64,000 nucleotides of DNA, taken from contig NZ_JAGTXM010000003.1 in the NCBI RefSeq assembly GCF_018252635.1, forward strand, positions 310,001-374,000, written 5' to 3'. Positions 51,014 to 61,011 of this stretch are shown here, one piece after another. Positions within the stretch are counted from its first letter, which is position 1. Each line of letters opens with the position of its first letter. This DNA is from Citrobacter amalonaticus (GTDB lineage: Bacteria; Pseudomonadota; Gammaproteobacteria; Enterobacterales; Enterobacteriaceae). A program made the translations under genes and the position numbers. Below the pieces are notes generated by a model. It was not told where the DNA came from. It did no database searches and saw only the letters and a list, made by a program, of their open reading frames with translations.

Positions 51014-51631
51014 ATGAGTGCAATCGCGCCTGGAATGATCCTCTTCGCGTACCTCTGCGGCTCCATTTCCAGTGCCATTCTGGTCTGCCGCATTGCTGGC
51101 TTGCCCGACCCGCGTAGCAGCGGTTCCGGCAACCCTGGCGCGACCAACGTGTTACGAATCGGTGGCAAGGGAGCAGCCGCAGCGGTCCTGATTTTTGACG
51201 TCCTGAAAGGAATGTTGCCCGTCTGGGGCGCATATGCGTTGGGCGTTAGCCCGTTCTGGCTGGGGCTTATCGCCATCGCCGCCTGTCTGGGGCATATCTG
51301 GCCCGTCTTCTTCGGTTTCAAAGGCGGGAAAGGCGTGGCGACAGCCTTTGGCGCTATCGCGCCTATCGGCTGGGATCTCACCGGCGTAATGGCGGGCACC
51401 TGGTTGCTCACCGTTCTGTTAAGCGGCTATTCATCGCTGGGAGCGATCGTCAGCGCGCTGATTGCCCCGTTCTATGTCTGGTGGTTCAAACCGCAGTTCA
51501 CCTTCCCGGTCTCCATGCTGTCGTGCCTGATTTTGCTGCGCCATCATGACAACATCCAGCGTCTGTGGCGCCGCCAGGAAACGAAAATCTGGAGCAAATT
51601 GCGCAAGAGACGCGAGAAAGATCCCGAGTAA
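51014..51631 (+). CDS. plsY: Acyl-phosphate:glycerol-3-phosphate acyltransferase PlsY
   Basis: PlsY uses acyl phosphate to put the first acyl chain on glycerol 3-phosphate in the inner membrane. The start at 51014 ([19 protein letters not shown]) gives 205 residues, as in E. coli; the frame is open 19 codons upstream. The three motifs [23 protein letters not shown] and the C-terminal [11 protein letters not shown] (His and Asn) are present among five membrane helices. Confidence 0.96.
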   Translation: MSAIAPGMILFAYLCGSISSAILVCRIAGLPDPRSSGSGNPGATNVLRIGGKGAAAAVLIFDVLKGMLPVWGAYALGVSPFWLGLIAIAACLGHIWPVFFGFKGGKGVATAFGAIAPIGWDLTGVMAGTWLLTVLLSGYSSLGAIVSALIAPFYVWWFKPQFTFPVSMLSCLILLRHHDNIQRLWRRQETKIWSKLRKRREKDPE

Positions 51632-51663
51632 AGTTGGCCGGAAATGGCATTGTCCAGCCCGGC

Positions 51664-52611
51664 CTACAGCACCTGATAACCTTCGTCCGGCTTGCCTAAT
51701 CGCTGCTGGCACCATGCCGCCAGAAACTCCACGCAGACTCTGAGCTTCACGCTGCGATACAGCGGCTCCTGATATACCGCCCAGATGTTGGCGCTCTGCG
51801 CATACTCCGGCAACACTCGCACCAGTTTGCCGCTCGCCAGAAACGGTTGCACATCCCACTCTGAACGCAACATGATGCCCTTGCCTTCCAGCGCCCATTG
51901 CAGAACGACCTCACCGCTGTTGGAAGAGAGATGCCCGCTCACTTTGACCGATTTTTTCGTCGTGCCATTTCCCAGTTCCCATATTCCGTGAGTCATGTCA
52001 CGCTCTTTTGTCACCAGACAATCATGGTGACTTAATTCCTGCAGGGTTTTGGGTTCAGGATATTTTTGTAAGTATTCAGGGGCAGCACACAATATTCTTT
52101 TATTCTTTGTTAACAAATGCGCAATATAATAATCCGGAATTTCATCGTTAATACGAATATCCAGATCGATATTATCCTGAACCAAATCAATTTGCCGATC
52201 GAAGAGTTCAAAATGGACCTGTAACTCAGGATAATTGCGCATCAGTTCGGTAATCGCTGGCGCAATGTGGCTGCGGCCAAATCCAAAGCTACAGCCAATA
52301 CGAATCATCCCTTCCGGGCGCGTTTTGATTTGCGTCACGTCGTCAATCAAATGCTGATATTGCGTCAGGATCACCTGCGCCTGTTCGTAACAACGCTGAC
52401 CGCTTTCCGTCAACGCCACCCCGCGCGCCGAGCGGTTAAGCAGCGTAGTGCCAAGCGTGGTTTCCAGGATCTGAATCCGCTTCGTCACAAAGGCCGGGGT
52501 TTGTCCGAGCGCGCTTGCTGCGGCGCTAAAACTGCCCGTATGGACAATTTCCACCAGCACCTGAAGGTCTTTGGCTAAGGGCCAGTTTTTTAGCATTTTG
52601 GGGTTATCCAT
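51664..52611 (-). CDS. ttdR: LysR-family activator of the tartrate operon, TtdR
   Basis: TtdR activates ttdA-ttdB-ttdT in the presence of tartrate under anaerobic conditions in E. coli. The 315-residue product has the LysR helix-turn-helix at its N terminus ([22 protein letters not shown]) and the periplasmic-binding-type effector domain. The E. coli protein starts five codons later, at 52596; neither start has a clear ribosome binding site. It is divergent from ttdA, with about 195 bases of AT-rich control region between. Confidence 0.94.
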   Translation of the reverse strand: MDNPKMLKNWPLAKDLQVLVEIVHTGSFSAAASALGQTPAFVTKRIQILETTLGTTLLNRSARGVALTESGQRCYEQAQVILTQYQHLIDDVTQIKTRPEGMIRIGCSFGFGRSHIAPAITELMRNYPELQVHFELFDRQIDLVQDNIDLDIRINDEIPDYYIAHLLTKNKRILCAAPEYLQKYPEPKTLQELSHHDCLVTKERDMTHGIWELGNGTTKKSVKVSGHLSSNSGEVVLQWALEGKGIMLRSEWDVQPFLASGKLVRVLPEYAQSANIWAVYQEPLYRSVKLRVCVEFLAAWCQQRLGKPDEGYQVL

Positions 52612-52806
52612 GAAATTGATACCGGAAGTGTAATTCGCAATCTCAGGTTAATCTCTGCCCTTGCTCAATTTTCATCATCTTTCTTTAGCATCATTCACGA
52701 ACTGTTAATTGCATATACACAGGGGCAAATAATATAAAACCACACATTCAATGGTAGTTTGTAGCGGAGTATTTATTTCCAGACAAATAAAAGAACTGGA
52801 GTTGAC

Positions 52807-53718
52807 ATGATGAGCAATCAAAATAATCAAATTGCGGTTAATACACTGACGGAAATAGTCGCCAATTTTACCGCCATGATTTCCACCCGCATGCCCGACG
52901 ATGTAGTGGACAAATTAAAACAGCTACGGGATGCCGAAACCTCAAAGATGGGGCAAATCATCTACCACACAATGTTCGACAACATGCAGAAGGCAATCGA
53001 TCTCAACCGTCCAGCCTGTCAGGACACCGGTGAGATCATGTTCTTCGTGAAGGTCGGTTCCCGTTTCCCGCTGTTGGGTGAGTTACAAAGCATTCTCAAG
53101 CAAGCGGTGGAAGACGCCACGGTGAAAGCGCCGCTGCGCCACAATGCGGTAGAGATTTTTGACGAAGTCAATACCGGTAAAAACACCGGTAGCGGCGTAC
53201 CGTGGGTGACCTGGGACATCATCCCTGACGGCGAAGATGCGGAAATTGAAGTCTATATGGCCGGTGGCGGCTGCACGCTGCCGGGGCGCTCCAAAGTGCT
53301 AATGCCTTCTGAAGGCTACGAAGGCGTCGTGAAATTCGTCTTTGAAAACATCTCGACGCTGGCCGTCAACGCCTGCCCGCCGGTGCTGGTCGGCGTGGGG
53401 ATTGCCACCTCTGTTGAAACGGCTGCCGTGTTGTCGCGCAAAGCGATACTGCGCCCAATCGGCACCCGCCATCCCAATCCCAAAGCGGCAGAGCTCGAGC
53501 TGCGTCTGGAAGAAGGGCTGAACCGGCTGGGCATTGGACCGCAGGGGCTGACGGGCAACAGTTCCGTGATGGGCGTGCATATCGAATCCGCCGCACGTCA
53601 CCCCTCGACCATTGGCGTCGCCGTCTCCACTGGCTGCTGGGCGCATCGTCGCGGTACGCTGCTGGTCCATTCTGACCTCTCCTTCGAAAACCTGTCTCAC
53701 ACCCGGAGCGCGTTATGA
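52807..53718 (+). CDS. ttdA: L(+)-tartrate dehydratase alpha subunit TtdA
   Basis: TtdA with TtdB forms the oxygen-sensitive [4Fe-4S] enzyme that dehydrates L-tartrate to oxaloacetate. The 303-residue product is a class I fumarase-type N-terminal domain; the Fe-S cysteines are in [18 protein letters not shown] and STGCWAHRR. The length equals E. coli TtdA. Its stop overlaps ttdB by four bases. Confidence 0.98.
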   Translation: MMSNQNNQIAVNTLTEIVANFTAMISTRMPDDVVDKLKQLRDAETSKMGQIIYHTMFDNMQKAIDLNRPACQDTGEIMFFVKVGSRFPLLGELQSILKQAVEDATVKAPLRHNAVEIFDEVNTGKNTGSGVPWVTWDIIPDGEDAEIEVYMAGGGCTLPGRSKVLMPSEGYEGVVKFVFENISTLAVNACPPVLVGVGIATSVETAAVLSRKAILRPIGTRHPNPKAAELELRLEEGLNRLGIGPQGLTGNSSVMGVHIESAARHPSTIGVAVSTGCWAHRRGTLLVHSDLSFENLSHTRSAL

Positions 53719-54320
53719 AAAAGATCCTCACAACCCCGATCAAAGCCGAAGACCTGGAAGACATCCGTGTTGGCGATGTGATCTACCTGACCGGTACGCT
53801 GGTGACCTGCCGCGACGTCTGCCACCGCCGCCTGATCGAACTGAAGCGCCCGATCCCCTACGACCTCAACGGCAAAGCGATTTTCCATGCCGGGCCGATC
53901 GTGCGTAAGAACGGTGAAAAATGGGAGATGGTCTCCGTCGGCCCGACCACCAGCATGCGTATGGAAGCCTTTGAAAAAGAGTTCATTGAGCAGACGGGCG
54001 TCAAACTGGTGGTGGGGAAAGGCGGCATGGGACCGCTAACAGAAGAAGGTTGCCAGAAATTCAAGGCGCTGCACGTGATCTTTCCGGCAGGCTGTGCGGT
54101 ACTGGCAGCCACCCAGGTGGAAGAGATCGAAGAGGTACACTGGATAGAGCTCGGGATGCCGGAATCACTGTGGGTTTGCCGGGTGAAAGAGTTCGGTCCG
54201 CTGATTGTCTCTATCGACACTCACGGCAACAACCTGATCGCCGAAAACAAAAAACAGTTCGCTGAACGTCGTGGTCCCATTGTCGACGAAATCTGCGAAC
54301 ACGTGCATTACATCAAATAA
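53715..54320 (+). CDS. ttdB: L(+)-tartrate dehydratase beta subunit TtdB
   Basis: TtdB is the smaller subunit, equal to the C-terminal domain of class I fumarases. The 201-residue product has the motifs CRDVCHRR near residue 35 and [27 protein letters not shown] (shown in part: [15 protein letters not shown]) that bind substrate. It is coupled to ttdA by a four-base overlap. Confidence 0.98.
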   Translation: MKKILTTPIKAEDLEDIRVGDVIYLTGTLVTCRDVCHRRLIELKRPIPYDLNGKAIFHAGPIVRKNGEKWEMVSVGPTTSMRMEAFEKEFIEQTGVKLVVGKGGMGPLTEEGCQKFKALHVIFPAGCAVLAATQVEEIEEVHWIELGMPESLWVCRVKEFGPLIVSIDTHGNNLIAENKKQFAERRGPIVDEICEHVHYIK

Positions 54321-54368
54321 CCCTTCCGGAGAGGCCTGTGCCTCTCCCTCTTTCGCAGGGATACGACA

Positions 54369-55832
54369 ATGGCACCTTTATCTGGTTGGTGGCGATATCT
54401 GGCTCCGCTGGTGGTCATCGCCATTATTGCTGTTTTGCCCGTCCCCACCGGTCTTGAGAGCCACACCTGGCTCTACTTTGCGGTCTTTACCGGCGTCATC
54501 GTGGGACTCATTCTTGAACCTGTGCCCGGCGCAGTTGTGGCGATGATTGGGATATCAATTATCGCGGTTCTCTCGCCGTGGCTTTTGTTCAGCCCGGAAC
54601 AACTCGCCCAGGACGGATTTAAATTTACCTCCAAAGCACTCTCGTGGGCGGTTTCTGGTTTTTCTAACTCGGTGATCTGGCTGATTTTCGCCGCTTTTAT
54701 GTTTGGCACGGGCTATGAAAAAACCGGCCTTGGTCGACGCATTGCGCTGATGCTGGTGAAAAAAATGGGGCACCGCACGCTATTTCTTGGCTACGCGGTG
54801 ATGTTCTCTGAGCTAATCCTCGCCCCTGTTACACCGTCTAACTCAGCGCGCGGCGCAGGGATCATCTACCCGATAATCCGCAACCTGCCGCCGCTTTATA
54901 ACTCAAAACCCAACGATCCCAGCGCACGCTCCATTGGCTCTTATATTATGTGGATGGGGATCACCGCCGACTGCGTGACCAGCGCCATTTTTCTGACGGC
55001 AATGGCACCGAACCTGCTGTTGATTGGCCTGATGAAGACCGCGTCCCATACGGCGCTGAGCTGGGGCGACTGGTTCTTAGGCATGCTGCCGCTGAGCGTT
55101 TTGCTGGTTCTGCTGGTACCGTGGCTCGCCTATGTGCTGTATCCGCCTGTGCTGAAGTCGGGCGATCAGGTGCCGCGCTGGGCGGAGTCGGAACTAAAGG
55201 AGATGGGTCCGCTCTGCTCGCGTGAGAAAAAGATGCTGGTGCTGATGGTTGGTGCCCTGGTGCTGTGGATCTTCGGTGGGGATTACATCGATGCCGCCAT
55301 GGTCGGTTATAGCGTCGTCGCTTTGATGCTGGTGCTGCGCATCATCTCCTGGGATGACATCGTCAGTAATAAATCAGCGTGGAACGTCTTCTTCTGGCTG
55401 GCCTCGCTTATTACCCTCGCAACCGGACTGAACAACACCGGCTTTATCACCTGGTTTGGCAAACTTCTGGCCAGCGGGTTGAGCGGCTACCCACCGGTAA
55501 TGGTGATGATCGCGCTGATCGTGGTGTTCTGGCTGTTGCGTTACTTCTTTGCCAGCGCTACGGCGTATACGTCCGCGCTGGCACCGATGATGATCGCTGC
55601 TGCGCTGGCAATGCCAGAAATTCCCTTACCGGTATTCTGCCTGATGGTGGGTGCGGCTATTGGTCTGGGCAGCATTCTCACCCCGTATGCGACCGGTCCA
55701 AGCCCTATCTACTATGGCAGCGGTTATCTGCCGACCGTCGATTACTGGCGGCTGGGGGCAATTTTCGGCCTGATTTTCCTGGTGCTGCTGCTGGCGACCG
55801 GGCTTATCTGGATGCCTCTCGTTTTGCTTTAA
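54369..55832 (+). CDS. ttdT: L-tartrate/succinate antiporter TtdT
   Basis: TtdT (YgjE) exchanges external L-tartrate for internal succinate during anaerobic growth on tartrate. The 487-residue product is a DASS/CitT-family transporter with about 12 membrane helices and the motifs LAPVTPSNSARGAGIIYPI and GLGSILTPYATGPSPIYYGS, typical substrate and sodium-site loops. It begins 48 bases after ttdB in the same operon and ends in a terminator. Confidence 0.96.
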   Translation: MAPLSGWWRYLAPLVVIAIIAVLPVPTGLESHTWLYFAVFTGVIVGLILEPVPGAVVAMIGISIIAVLSPWLLFSPEQLAQDGFKFTSKALSWAVSGFSNSVIWLIFAAFMFGTGYEKTGLGRRIALMLVKKMGHRTLFLGYAVMFSELILAPVTPSNSARGAGIIYPIIRNLPPLYNSKPNDPSARSIGSYIMWMGITADCVTSAIFLTAMAPNLLLIGLMKTASHTALSWGDWFLGMLPLSVLLVLLVPWLAYVLYPPVLKSGDQVPRWAESELKEMGPLCSREKKMLVLMVGALVLWIFGGDYIDAAMVGYSVVALMLVLRIISWDDIVSNKSAWNVFFWLASLITLATGLNNTGFITWFGKLLASGLSGYPPVMVMIALIVVFWLLRYFFASATAYTSALAPMMIAAALAMPEIPLPVFCLMVGAAIGLGSILTPYATGPSPIYYGSGYLPTVDYWRLGAIFGLIFLVLLLATGLIWMPLVLL

Positions 55833-55837
55833 CCCCG

Positions 55838-55867
55838 TTGGGGCGGCAGGGCTGTCGCCCCTTTTTT
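55838..55867 (+). terminator. Rho-independent terminator of the ttd operon
   Basis: The hairpin GGGGCGgcagggctgtCGCCCC is followed by TTTTTT directly after ttdT. It separates the tartrate operon from the urease operon. Confidence 0.85.
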
Positions 55868-55869
55868 CC

Positions 55870-55884
55870 ATAAGCGTCTCATAT
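55870..55884 (+). promoter_or_regulatory. NAC-binding-type site upstream of ureD
   Basis: ATAAGCGTCTCATAT is an exact match to ATA-N9-TAT, the consensus for the LysR-type nitrogen assimilation control protein NAC. It lies three bases after the ttd terminator and about 85 bases before the likely ureD start. NAC activates the urease operon of Klebsiella aerogenes from a site just upstream of the promoter. A CATACT sequence at 55909-55914 could be the -10 element, which would put the centre of the site about 43-47 bases before the transcription start. Confidence 0.72.
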
Positions 55885-55955
55885 GACCGTTTTCCCGCCG
55901 CGCTGAGGCATACTTTTTGCCATGCAAACACCCTCACGCTGAGAAGGGAAACGCT

Positions 55956-56780
55956 CTGAATACCGTTGCGCACAAGACACCAACACGGGGCTGGCAGGCC
56001 GAACTCGATCTGCGGTTTAGCCATACCGCGCATAAAACAGTGCTCACCCGCGCACACCACGTCGGTCCCCTGACGGTTCAACGGCCATTTTATCCGCACG
56101 ACGATGTTTGCCACCTCTATTTGCTCCATCCTCCCGGCGGGATTGTCGGCGGCGATGAGCTTCAAATTTCCGTCACGCTGGACGAAAACAGTCACGTATT
56201 AATCACCATGCCCGGTGCGGGTAAGTTTTATCGTAGCGCAGGCCCACAGGCGCGTCTGCATCAGACGTTCACGCTGGCTCCAAATGCGACGCTGGAATGG
56301 CTGCCGCAGGATACGATCCTGTTCCCTGGCGCTAACGCCGCTCTGCGCTCCGTTTTTCATCTTGCTACTGAAAGCCGTCTTCTGGGCTGGGATCTGCTCT
56401 GCCTCGGGCTACCGGTTATGCAAGAGACGTTCAGCCACGGCACGCTGCATAACCGTCTGGAGATCTGGCGCGACGGGCAGCCGCTGCTCATTGAACGCCT
56501 GACGCTGAGGGATGGGGATCTCTCGGCCATTGCCAGCCAGCCGTGGTGCGGCACCCTGCTCTGCTATCCGGCCACGGAACAGATGCTAGACGGTGCTCGG
56601 GAACGCCTTGCTCCGCTCGGTGATTATGCCGGGGCAACACTCGTCGACTCGCTGCTGACGGTTCGTTTTCTGGCTGACGACAACCTGATCGTTCAGCGCG
56701 TCATGCGCCAAATCTGGCAGTTTTTGCGCCCGCTGTTAACCCAAAAGCCACCGCACCCACCGCGCATCTGGCAAACCTAA
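55956..56780 (+). CDS. ureD: Urease accessory protein UreD
   Basis: UreD is the scaffold that, with UreF and UreG, helps load nickel into the urease apoenzyme. The frame clearly matches Klebsiella UreD ([44 protein letters not shown]). No in-frame ATG exists before residue 80 of the family. I place the start at CTG 55956 because GAGAAGGGA ends seven bases upstream; a TTG at 55917 is the other choice but lies at the presumed transcription start and has no ribosome binding site. The start is therefore uncertain while the gene is not. Confidence 0.9.
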   Translation: MNTVAHKTPTRGWQAELDLRFSHTAHKTVLTRAHHVGPLTVQRPFYPHDDVCHLYLLHPPGGIVGGDELQISVTLDENSHVLITMPGAGKFYRSAGPQARLHQTFTLAPNATLEWLPQDTILFPGANAALRSVFHLATESRLLGWDLLCLGLPVMQETFSHGTLHNRLEIWRDGQPLLIERLTLRDGDLSAIASQPWCGTLLCYPATEQMLDGARERLAPLGDYAGATLVDSLLTVRFLADDNLIVQRVMRQIWQFLRPLLTQKPPHPPRIWQT

Positions 56781-56790
56781 GAGACTCCCT

Positions 56791-57093
56791 ATGGAACTGA
56801 CTCCCAGAGAAAAAGACAAGCTGTTGCTCTTTACCGCCGCGCTGGTCGCTGAACGCCGGCTGGCCCGCGGTCTGAAACTAAACTACCCGGAATCGGTGGC
56901 GCTCATCAGCGCCTTCATCATGGAAGGGGCGCGCGACGGCAAAAGCGTTGCCTCGTTGATGGAAGAGGGTCGCCATGTTCTGAACCGTGAGCAGGTGATG
57001 GAAGGCGTTCCTGAGATGATCCCGGATATCCAGGTAGAAGCGACCTTTCCGGACGGTTCAAAGCTGGTTACCGTCCACAGTCCGATCGTCTAA
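56791..57093 (+). CDS. ureA: Urease gamma subunit UreA
   Basis: UreA is the smallest structural subunit of urease, the nickel enzyme that splits urea to ammonia and carbamate. The 100-residue product has the typical [21 protein letters not shown] start and the C-terminal [16 protein letters not shown]. It follows ureD by ten bases. Confidence 0.98.
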   Translation: MELTPREKDKLLLFTAALVAERRLARGLKLNYPESVALISAFIMEGARDGKSVASLMEEGRHVLNREQVMEGVPEMIPDIQVEATFPDGSKLVTVHSPIV

Positions 57094-57102
57094 GGAGCAA
57101 CC

Positions 57103-57423
57103 ATGATTCCAGGTGAATATCGGATCGCGGCAGGCAATATCCCGATCAACGCAGGTCGTGAAACGCGCACGATCGTGGTGGAGAACCATGGCGATCGCCC
57201 TATCCAGGTGGGATCGCACTACCACTTTTACGAGGTCAATCCGGCGCTTCGTTTTGCCCGCGAATCTGCGTTGGGTTTTCGGCTGAATATTCCGGCGGGG
57301 ACAGCGGTACGTTTTGAGCCGGGACAAAAGCGGGAAGTCGAACTGGTTCGTGTCGCGGGCGCACAGCGTATTTTTGGCTTTCGCGGCGACGTCATGGGGA
57401 CGCTGGAGGTGAAACATGGCTGA
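57103..57423 (+). CDS. ureB: Urease beta subunit UreB
   Basis: UreB is the second structural subunit of the (UreABC)3 enzyme. The 106-residue product shows the typical MIPGEYRIA start, [15 protein letters not shown] and [13 protein letters not shown]. It starts nine bases after ureA with AAGGAG upstream and overlaps ureC by eight bases. Confidence 0.98.
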   Translation: MIPGEYRIAAGNIPINAGRETRTIVVENHGDRPIQVGSHYHFYEVNPALRFARESALGFRLNIPAGTAVRFEPGQKREVELVRVAGAQRIFGFRGDVMGTLEVKHG

Positions 57424-59119
57424 GATTTCCCGGCAGGCTTACGCCGACATGTTCGGCCCGACCACTGGCGATAAAGTGCGTCTGGCGGACACGGATCTGT
57501 GGATCGAAGTAGAAAACGATCTCACCACCTATGGAGAAGAGGTGAAATTCGGCGGTGGCAAGGTGATCCGTGATGGCATGGGCCAGGGACAGATGCCGTC
57601 TCAGGAATGCGTGGATCTGGTCATTACCAATGCGCTAATCGTCGATCACTGGGGGATCGTCAAAGCGGATATCGGCATTAAAGACGGCAGGATTTTTGCC
57701 ATCGGCAAGGCCGGAAATCCGGATATTCAGCCTGACGTGACGATTCCGATCGGCGTTGCCACCGAAGCGATCGCCGGCGAAGGCAAGATCGTGACCGCAG
57801 GCGGCGTGGATACCCATATTCACTGGATCTGCCCGCAGCAGGCGGAAGAGGCGCTGGTCTCCGGCGTGACAACAATGATTGGCGGCGGTACCGGACCGGC
57901 TGCCGGCACCAACGCCACCACCTGCACGCCGGGGCCGTGGTATATCGCCCGGATGCTACAGGCGGCGGATACGCTGCCCGTCAATATCGGCCTGCTGGGC
58001 AAAGGCAATGGCTCCCATCCCGATGCGCTGCGCGAGCAGGTTGCCGCCGGCGCCATCGGCCTGAAAATCCATGAAGACTGGGGCGCGACGCCTGCGGCGA
58101 TCGACTGCGCGCTGACCGTGGCCGATGAGATGGATATTCAGGTGGCGCTGCACAGCGACACGTTAAACGAGTCGGGCTTTGTCGAAGATACGCTGGCGGC
58201 GATTGGCGATCGCACCATCCACACCTTTCATACCGAAGGAGCCGGTGGCGGACATGCGCCGGATATCATCACCGCCTGCGCGCATGCCAATATTCTTCCC
58301 TCCTCCACCAATCCGACGCTGCCTTATACCGTCAACACCATTGATGAGCATCTCGACATGCTGATGGTCTGCCACCATCTGGACCCGGATATCGCCGAGG
58401 ATGTGGCGTTTGCCGAATCGCGGATTCGTCGGGAGACTATCGCCGCCGAAGACGTGTTGCATGATATTGGCGCGTTTTCGCTAACCTCATCGGATTCCCA
58501 GGCCATGGGGCGCGTGGGGGAAGTGATCCTGCGCACCTGGCAGGTGGCGCACCGGATGAAAGTCCAGCGCGGTCCGTTAGCGGAAGAGACGGGGGATAAC
58601 GACAATCTGCGCGTGAAACGCTACATCGCCAAGTACACCATTAACCCGGCGCTGACTCACGGCATCGCGCACGAAGTGGGTTCCATTGAAGCCGGAAAGC
58701 TGGCGGACCTGGTGCTCTGGTCACCGGCCTTTTTTGGCGTGAAGCCTGCAACGATCGTGAAAGGCGGCATGATCGCCTGCGCGCCGATGGGTGATATCAA
58801 CGCCTCCATCCCCACGCCGCAGCCCGTACATTACCGCATGATGTTTGGCGCGCTCGGCGCGGCCCGTCATCATTCACGACTAACCTTTCTGTCGCAAGCG
58901 GCAATGGAAAACGACGTCGCACAGCAGCTCAATTTGCAAAGCCAAACCGCCGTGGTGAAAGGCTGCCGGACGGTGAAAAAAGCCGACATGATCCACAACA
59001 GCCTGCAACCCCATATCACCGTAGATGCCCAAACCTATGAGGTCCGCATTGACGGTGAACTCATTACCAGCGAACCCGCTGACGTCCTGCCGATGGCGCA
59101 ACGTTACTTTTTATTTTGA
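57416..59119 (+). CDS. ureC: Urease alpha (catalytic) subunit UreC
   Basis: UreC holds the two-nickel active site. The 567-residue product has all catalytic residues at the same numbers as the K. aerogenes enzyme: nickel ligands His134 and His136 (THIHWICP), the carbamylated Lys217 (GLKIHEDWG), His246 (ALHSDTL), His272 ([14 protein letters not shown]) and Asp360 (SSDSQAMGR), and flap residues Cys319 and His320 (MVCHHLDP). The enzyme should be active if nickel is loaded. Confidence 0.99.
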   Translation: MAEISRQAYADMFGPTTGDKVRLADTDLWIEVENDLTTYGEEVKFGGGKVIRDGMGQGQMPSQECVDLVITNALIVDHWGIVKADIGIKDGRIFAIGKAGNPDIQPDVTIPIGVATEAIAGEGKIVTAGGVDTHIHWICPQQAEEALVSGVTTMIGGGTGPAAGTNATTCTPGPWYIARMLQAADTLPVNIGLLGKGNGSHPDALREQVAAGAIGLKIHEDWGATPAAIDCALTVADEMDIQVALHSDTLNESGFVEDTLAAIGDRTIHTFHTEGAGGGHAPDIITACAHANILPSSTNPTLPYTVNTIDEHLDMLMVCHHLDPDIAEDVAFAESRIRRETIAAEDVLHDIGAFSLTSSDSQAMGRVGEVILRTWQVAHRMKVQRGPLAEETGDNDNLRVKRYIAKYTINPALTHGIAHEVGSIEAGKLADLVLWSPAFFGVKPATIVKGGMIACAPMGDINASIPTPQPVHYRMMFGALGAARHHSRLTFLSQAAMENDVAQQLNLQSQTAVVKGCRTVKKADMIHNSLQPHITVDAQTYEVRIDGELITSEPADVLPMAQRYFLF

Positions 59120-59128
59120 GGAGCCGAG

Positions 59129-59587
59129 ATGCTGTTATTGACCCAACGCGTTGACCCCCCAGCGTATGTCACCGCCACGCTGACATTACCGATTGATATC
59201 CGCGTGAAGAGCCGGGCGAAAGTGCAACTTAATGACGGGCGTGAGGCAGGGCTGATGCTGCCCCGCGGTCTGCTGTTGCGCGGCGGTGATTGCCTGAGCA
59301 CTGAGGACGGCGCTGAGGTGGTGGAAATTATCGCCGCCAGCGAAGCGGTATCGGTGGTGCACTGCGCCGATCTCTTCCTGCTCGCAAAAGCCTGCTATCA
59401 CCTCGGTAATCGTCACGTCCCGCTGCAAATTCTCCCGGACGAACTGCGCTATCACCACGATCACGTACTGGACACGATGCTGCGCCAGTTCGATTTGCAG
59501 GTGACGTTTGCGCATCTGCCGTTTGAACCGGAGGCCGGAGCGTATGCCAGTGAATCGCACGGTCATCATCACAGCCATGCGCACTGA
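59129..59587 (+). CDS. ureE: Urease accessory protein UreE, nickel metallochaperone
   Basis: UreE brings nickel to the UreDFG complex. The 152-residue product has the two-domain UreE fold, the conserved metal-binding His in [10 protein letters not shown], and a His-rich tail ([10 protein letters not shown], six His in the last ten residues) that stores extra nickel. Its stop TGA shares one base with the ureF ATG. Confidence 0.97.
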   Translation: MLLLTQRVDPPAYVTATLTLPIDIRVKSRAKVQLNDGREAGLMLPRGLLLRGGDCLSTEDGAEVVEIIAASEAVSVVHCADLFLLAKACYHLGNRHVPLQILPDELRYHHDHVLDTMLRQFDLQVTFAHLPFEPEAGAYASESHGHHHSHAH

Positions 59588-60261
59588 TGCGTGACGCCCG
59601 ACAACAGTTACGCCTGTTGCAGCTCGCCAGCAGCAGCCTGCCGGTGGGTTCGTTTACCTGGTCCCAGGGGCTGGAATGGGCGGTCGAAACCGGCTGGTCG
59701 AACAGCGTGGAGACGTTCGCGCACTGGCAAACCCAACAGATGGAAAATAATTTTTTTACCGTCGATCTGCCGCTGTTCGCCCGTCTGTATCGCGCCTGCG
59801 AGCAGAACGATATTGAGGCCGCACGCCGCTGGTCCGCGTATCTGCTGGCCTGCCGGGAAACCCGCGAACTGCGGGAAGAAGAGCGTAGCCGTGGCGTGGC
59901 GTTCACCCGACTGGTGATCGACTGGCAGCCAGAGTACCCGCAGTCATGGCGCACGCTTTTTGCTGACAGTCAGCTCTGCGGTATGGCCTGGCTCGGCGTG
60001 CAGTATCGCATTCCGCTGCACGACCTGGCGTTGACGCTCGGCTACAGTTGGATCGAGAGCGCCGTGATGGCCGGAGTCAAACTGGTACCGTTTGGTCAAC
60101 AGGCCGCGCAACGGCTGATTATTTCACTTTGCGATCGTTACACACAGGGCATGGCACAGGCACTCGAATGCCCGGATGAAAATATCGGTTCTGCGACACC
60201 GCTTGCCGCCATCGCCTCTGCCCGTCATGAAACCCAATATTGCCGTTTATTTCGCTCCTGA
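59587..60261 (+). CDS. ureF: Urease accessory protein UreF
   Basis: UreF is the helical accessory protein that bridges UreD and UreG and controls UreG GTPase activity. The 224-residue product contains the family motifs [20 protein letters not shown] near the N terminus, [13 protein letters not shown] and a C-terminal MAQALECP...[20 protein letters not shown] region. Translation is coupled to ureE by a one-base overlap. Confidence 0.97.
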   Translation: MRDARQQLRLLQLASSSLPVGSFTWSQGLEWAVETGWSNSVETFAHWQTQQMENNFFTVDLPLFARLYRACEQNDIEAARRWSAYLLACRETRELREEERSRGVAFTRLVIDWQPEYPQSWRTLFADSQLCGMAWLGVQYRIPLHDLALTLGYSWIESAVMAGVKLVPFGQQAAQRLIISLCDRYTQGMAQALECPDENIGSATPLAAIASARHETQYCRLFRS

Positions 60262-60270
60262 GGAGAGACA

Positions 60271-60888
60271 ATGAGTGAGTACAAACATCCCCTGCGCGTT
60301 GGCGTAGGCGGCCCGGTTGGTTCCGGGAAAACCGCCCTGCTTGAATCACTATGCAAAGCCATGCGCGACACGTATCAACTGGCAGTAGTGACCAACGACA
60401 TCTACACCAAAGAAGATCAGCGGATTCTCACTGAAGCAGGTGCACTGGCGCCGGAACGTATTGTCGGTGTAGAAACCGGCGGCTGTCCGCACACCGCCAT
60501 CCGCGAAGACGCCTCGATGAATCTGGCAGCGGTGGAAGCATTAAGCGAAAAATTCGGCAATCTGGATCTGATTTTTGTCGAGAGCGGCGGCGACAACCTG
60601 AGCGCCACCTTCAGCCCGGAACTGGCGGATCTGACGATCTACGTGATCGATGTGGCCGAAGGGGAAAAGATCCCGCGCAAAGGCGGGCCTGGGATCACCA
60701 AATCGGATTTCCTGGTGATCAACAAAACCGATCTCGCTCCCTATGTCGGCGCATCGCTTGAGGTGATGGAGCGCGACACATTGCGCATGCGCGGCGAGCG
60801 CCCGTGGACGTTTACCAATTTGAAATCGGGTGACGGTCTGGCGACGATTATTGCGTTTCTGGAAGACAGAGGCATGTTGCGGGTGTAG
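60271..60888 (+). CDS. ureG: Urease accessory GTPase UreG
   Basis: UreG is a SIMIBI-class GTPase that delivers nickel to urease in a GTP-dependent way. The 205-residue product has the P-loop [17 protein letters not shown], the nickel-binding CPH motif ([11 protein letters not shown]), the Switch ESGGDNL and the guanine motif [10 protein letters not shown]. It is the last gene of the ure operon and is followed by a BIME. Confidence 0.98.
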   Translation: MSEYKHPLRVGVGGPVGSGKTALLESLCKAMRDTYQLAVVTNDIYTKEDQRILTEAGALAPERIVGVETGGCPHTAIREDASMNLAAVEALSEKFGNLDLIFVESGGDNLSATFSPELADLTIYVIDVAEGEKIPRKGGPGITKSDFLVINKTDLAPYVGASLEVMERDTLRMRGERPWTFTNLKSGDGLATIIAFLEDRGMLRV

Positions 60889-60898
60889 TACGGTGTAT

Positions 60899-60999
60899 TG
60901 CCGGGTGGCGGCTTCGCCTGACCCGGCCTACGGTCTTGTCGACGCGGTAAACGCAGAGAATAGATTCGTAAGCCCGGTAAGCGTAGCGCCACCGGGCAG
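60899..60999. repeat. BIME (paired REP elements) between ureG and tsaD
   Basis: REP unit TTGCCGGGTGGCGGCTTCGCC...CCCGGCC (from 60899) and inverted unit GTAAGCCCGGTAAGCGTAGCGCC...CCGGGCA (to 60998), between convergent genes. It probably protects the 3' ends of both. Confidence 0.85.
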
Positions 61000-61011
61000 G
61001 ACAAACAGCAC

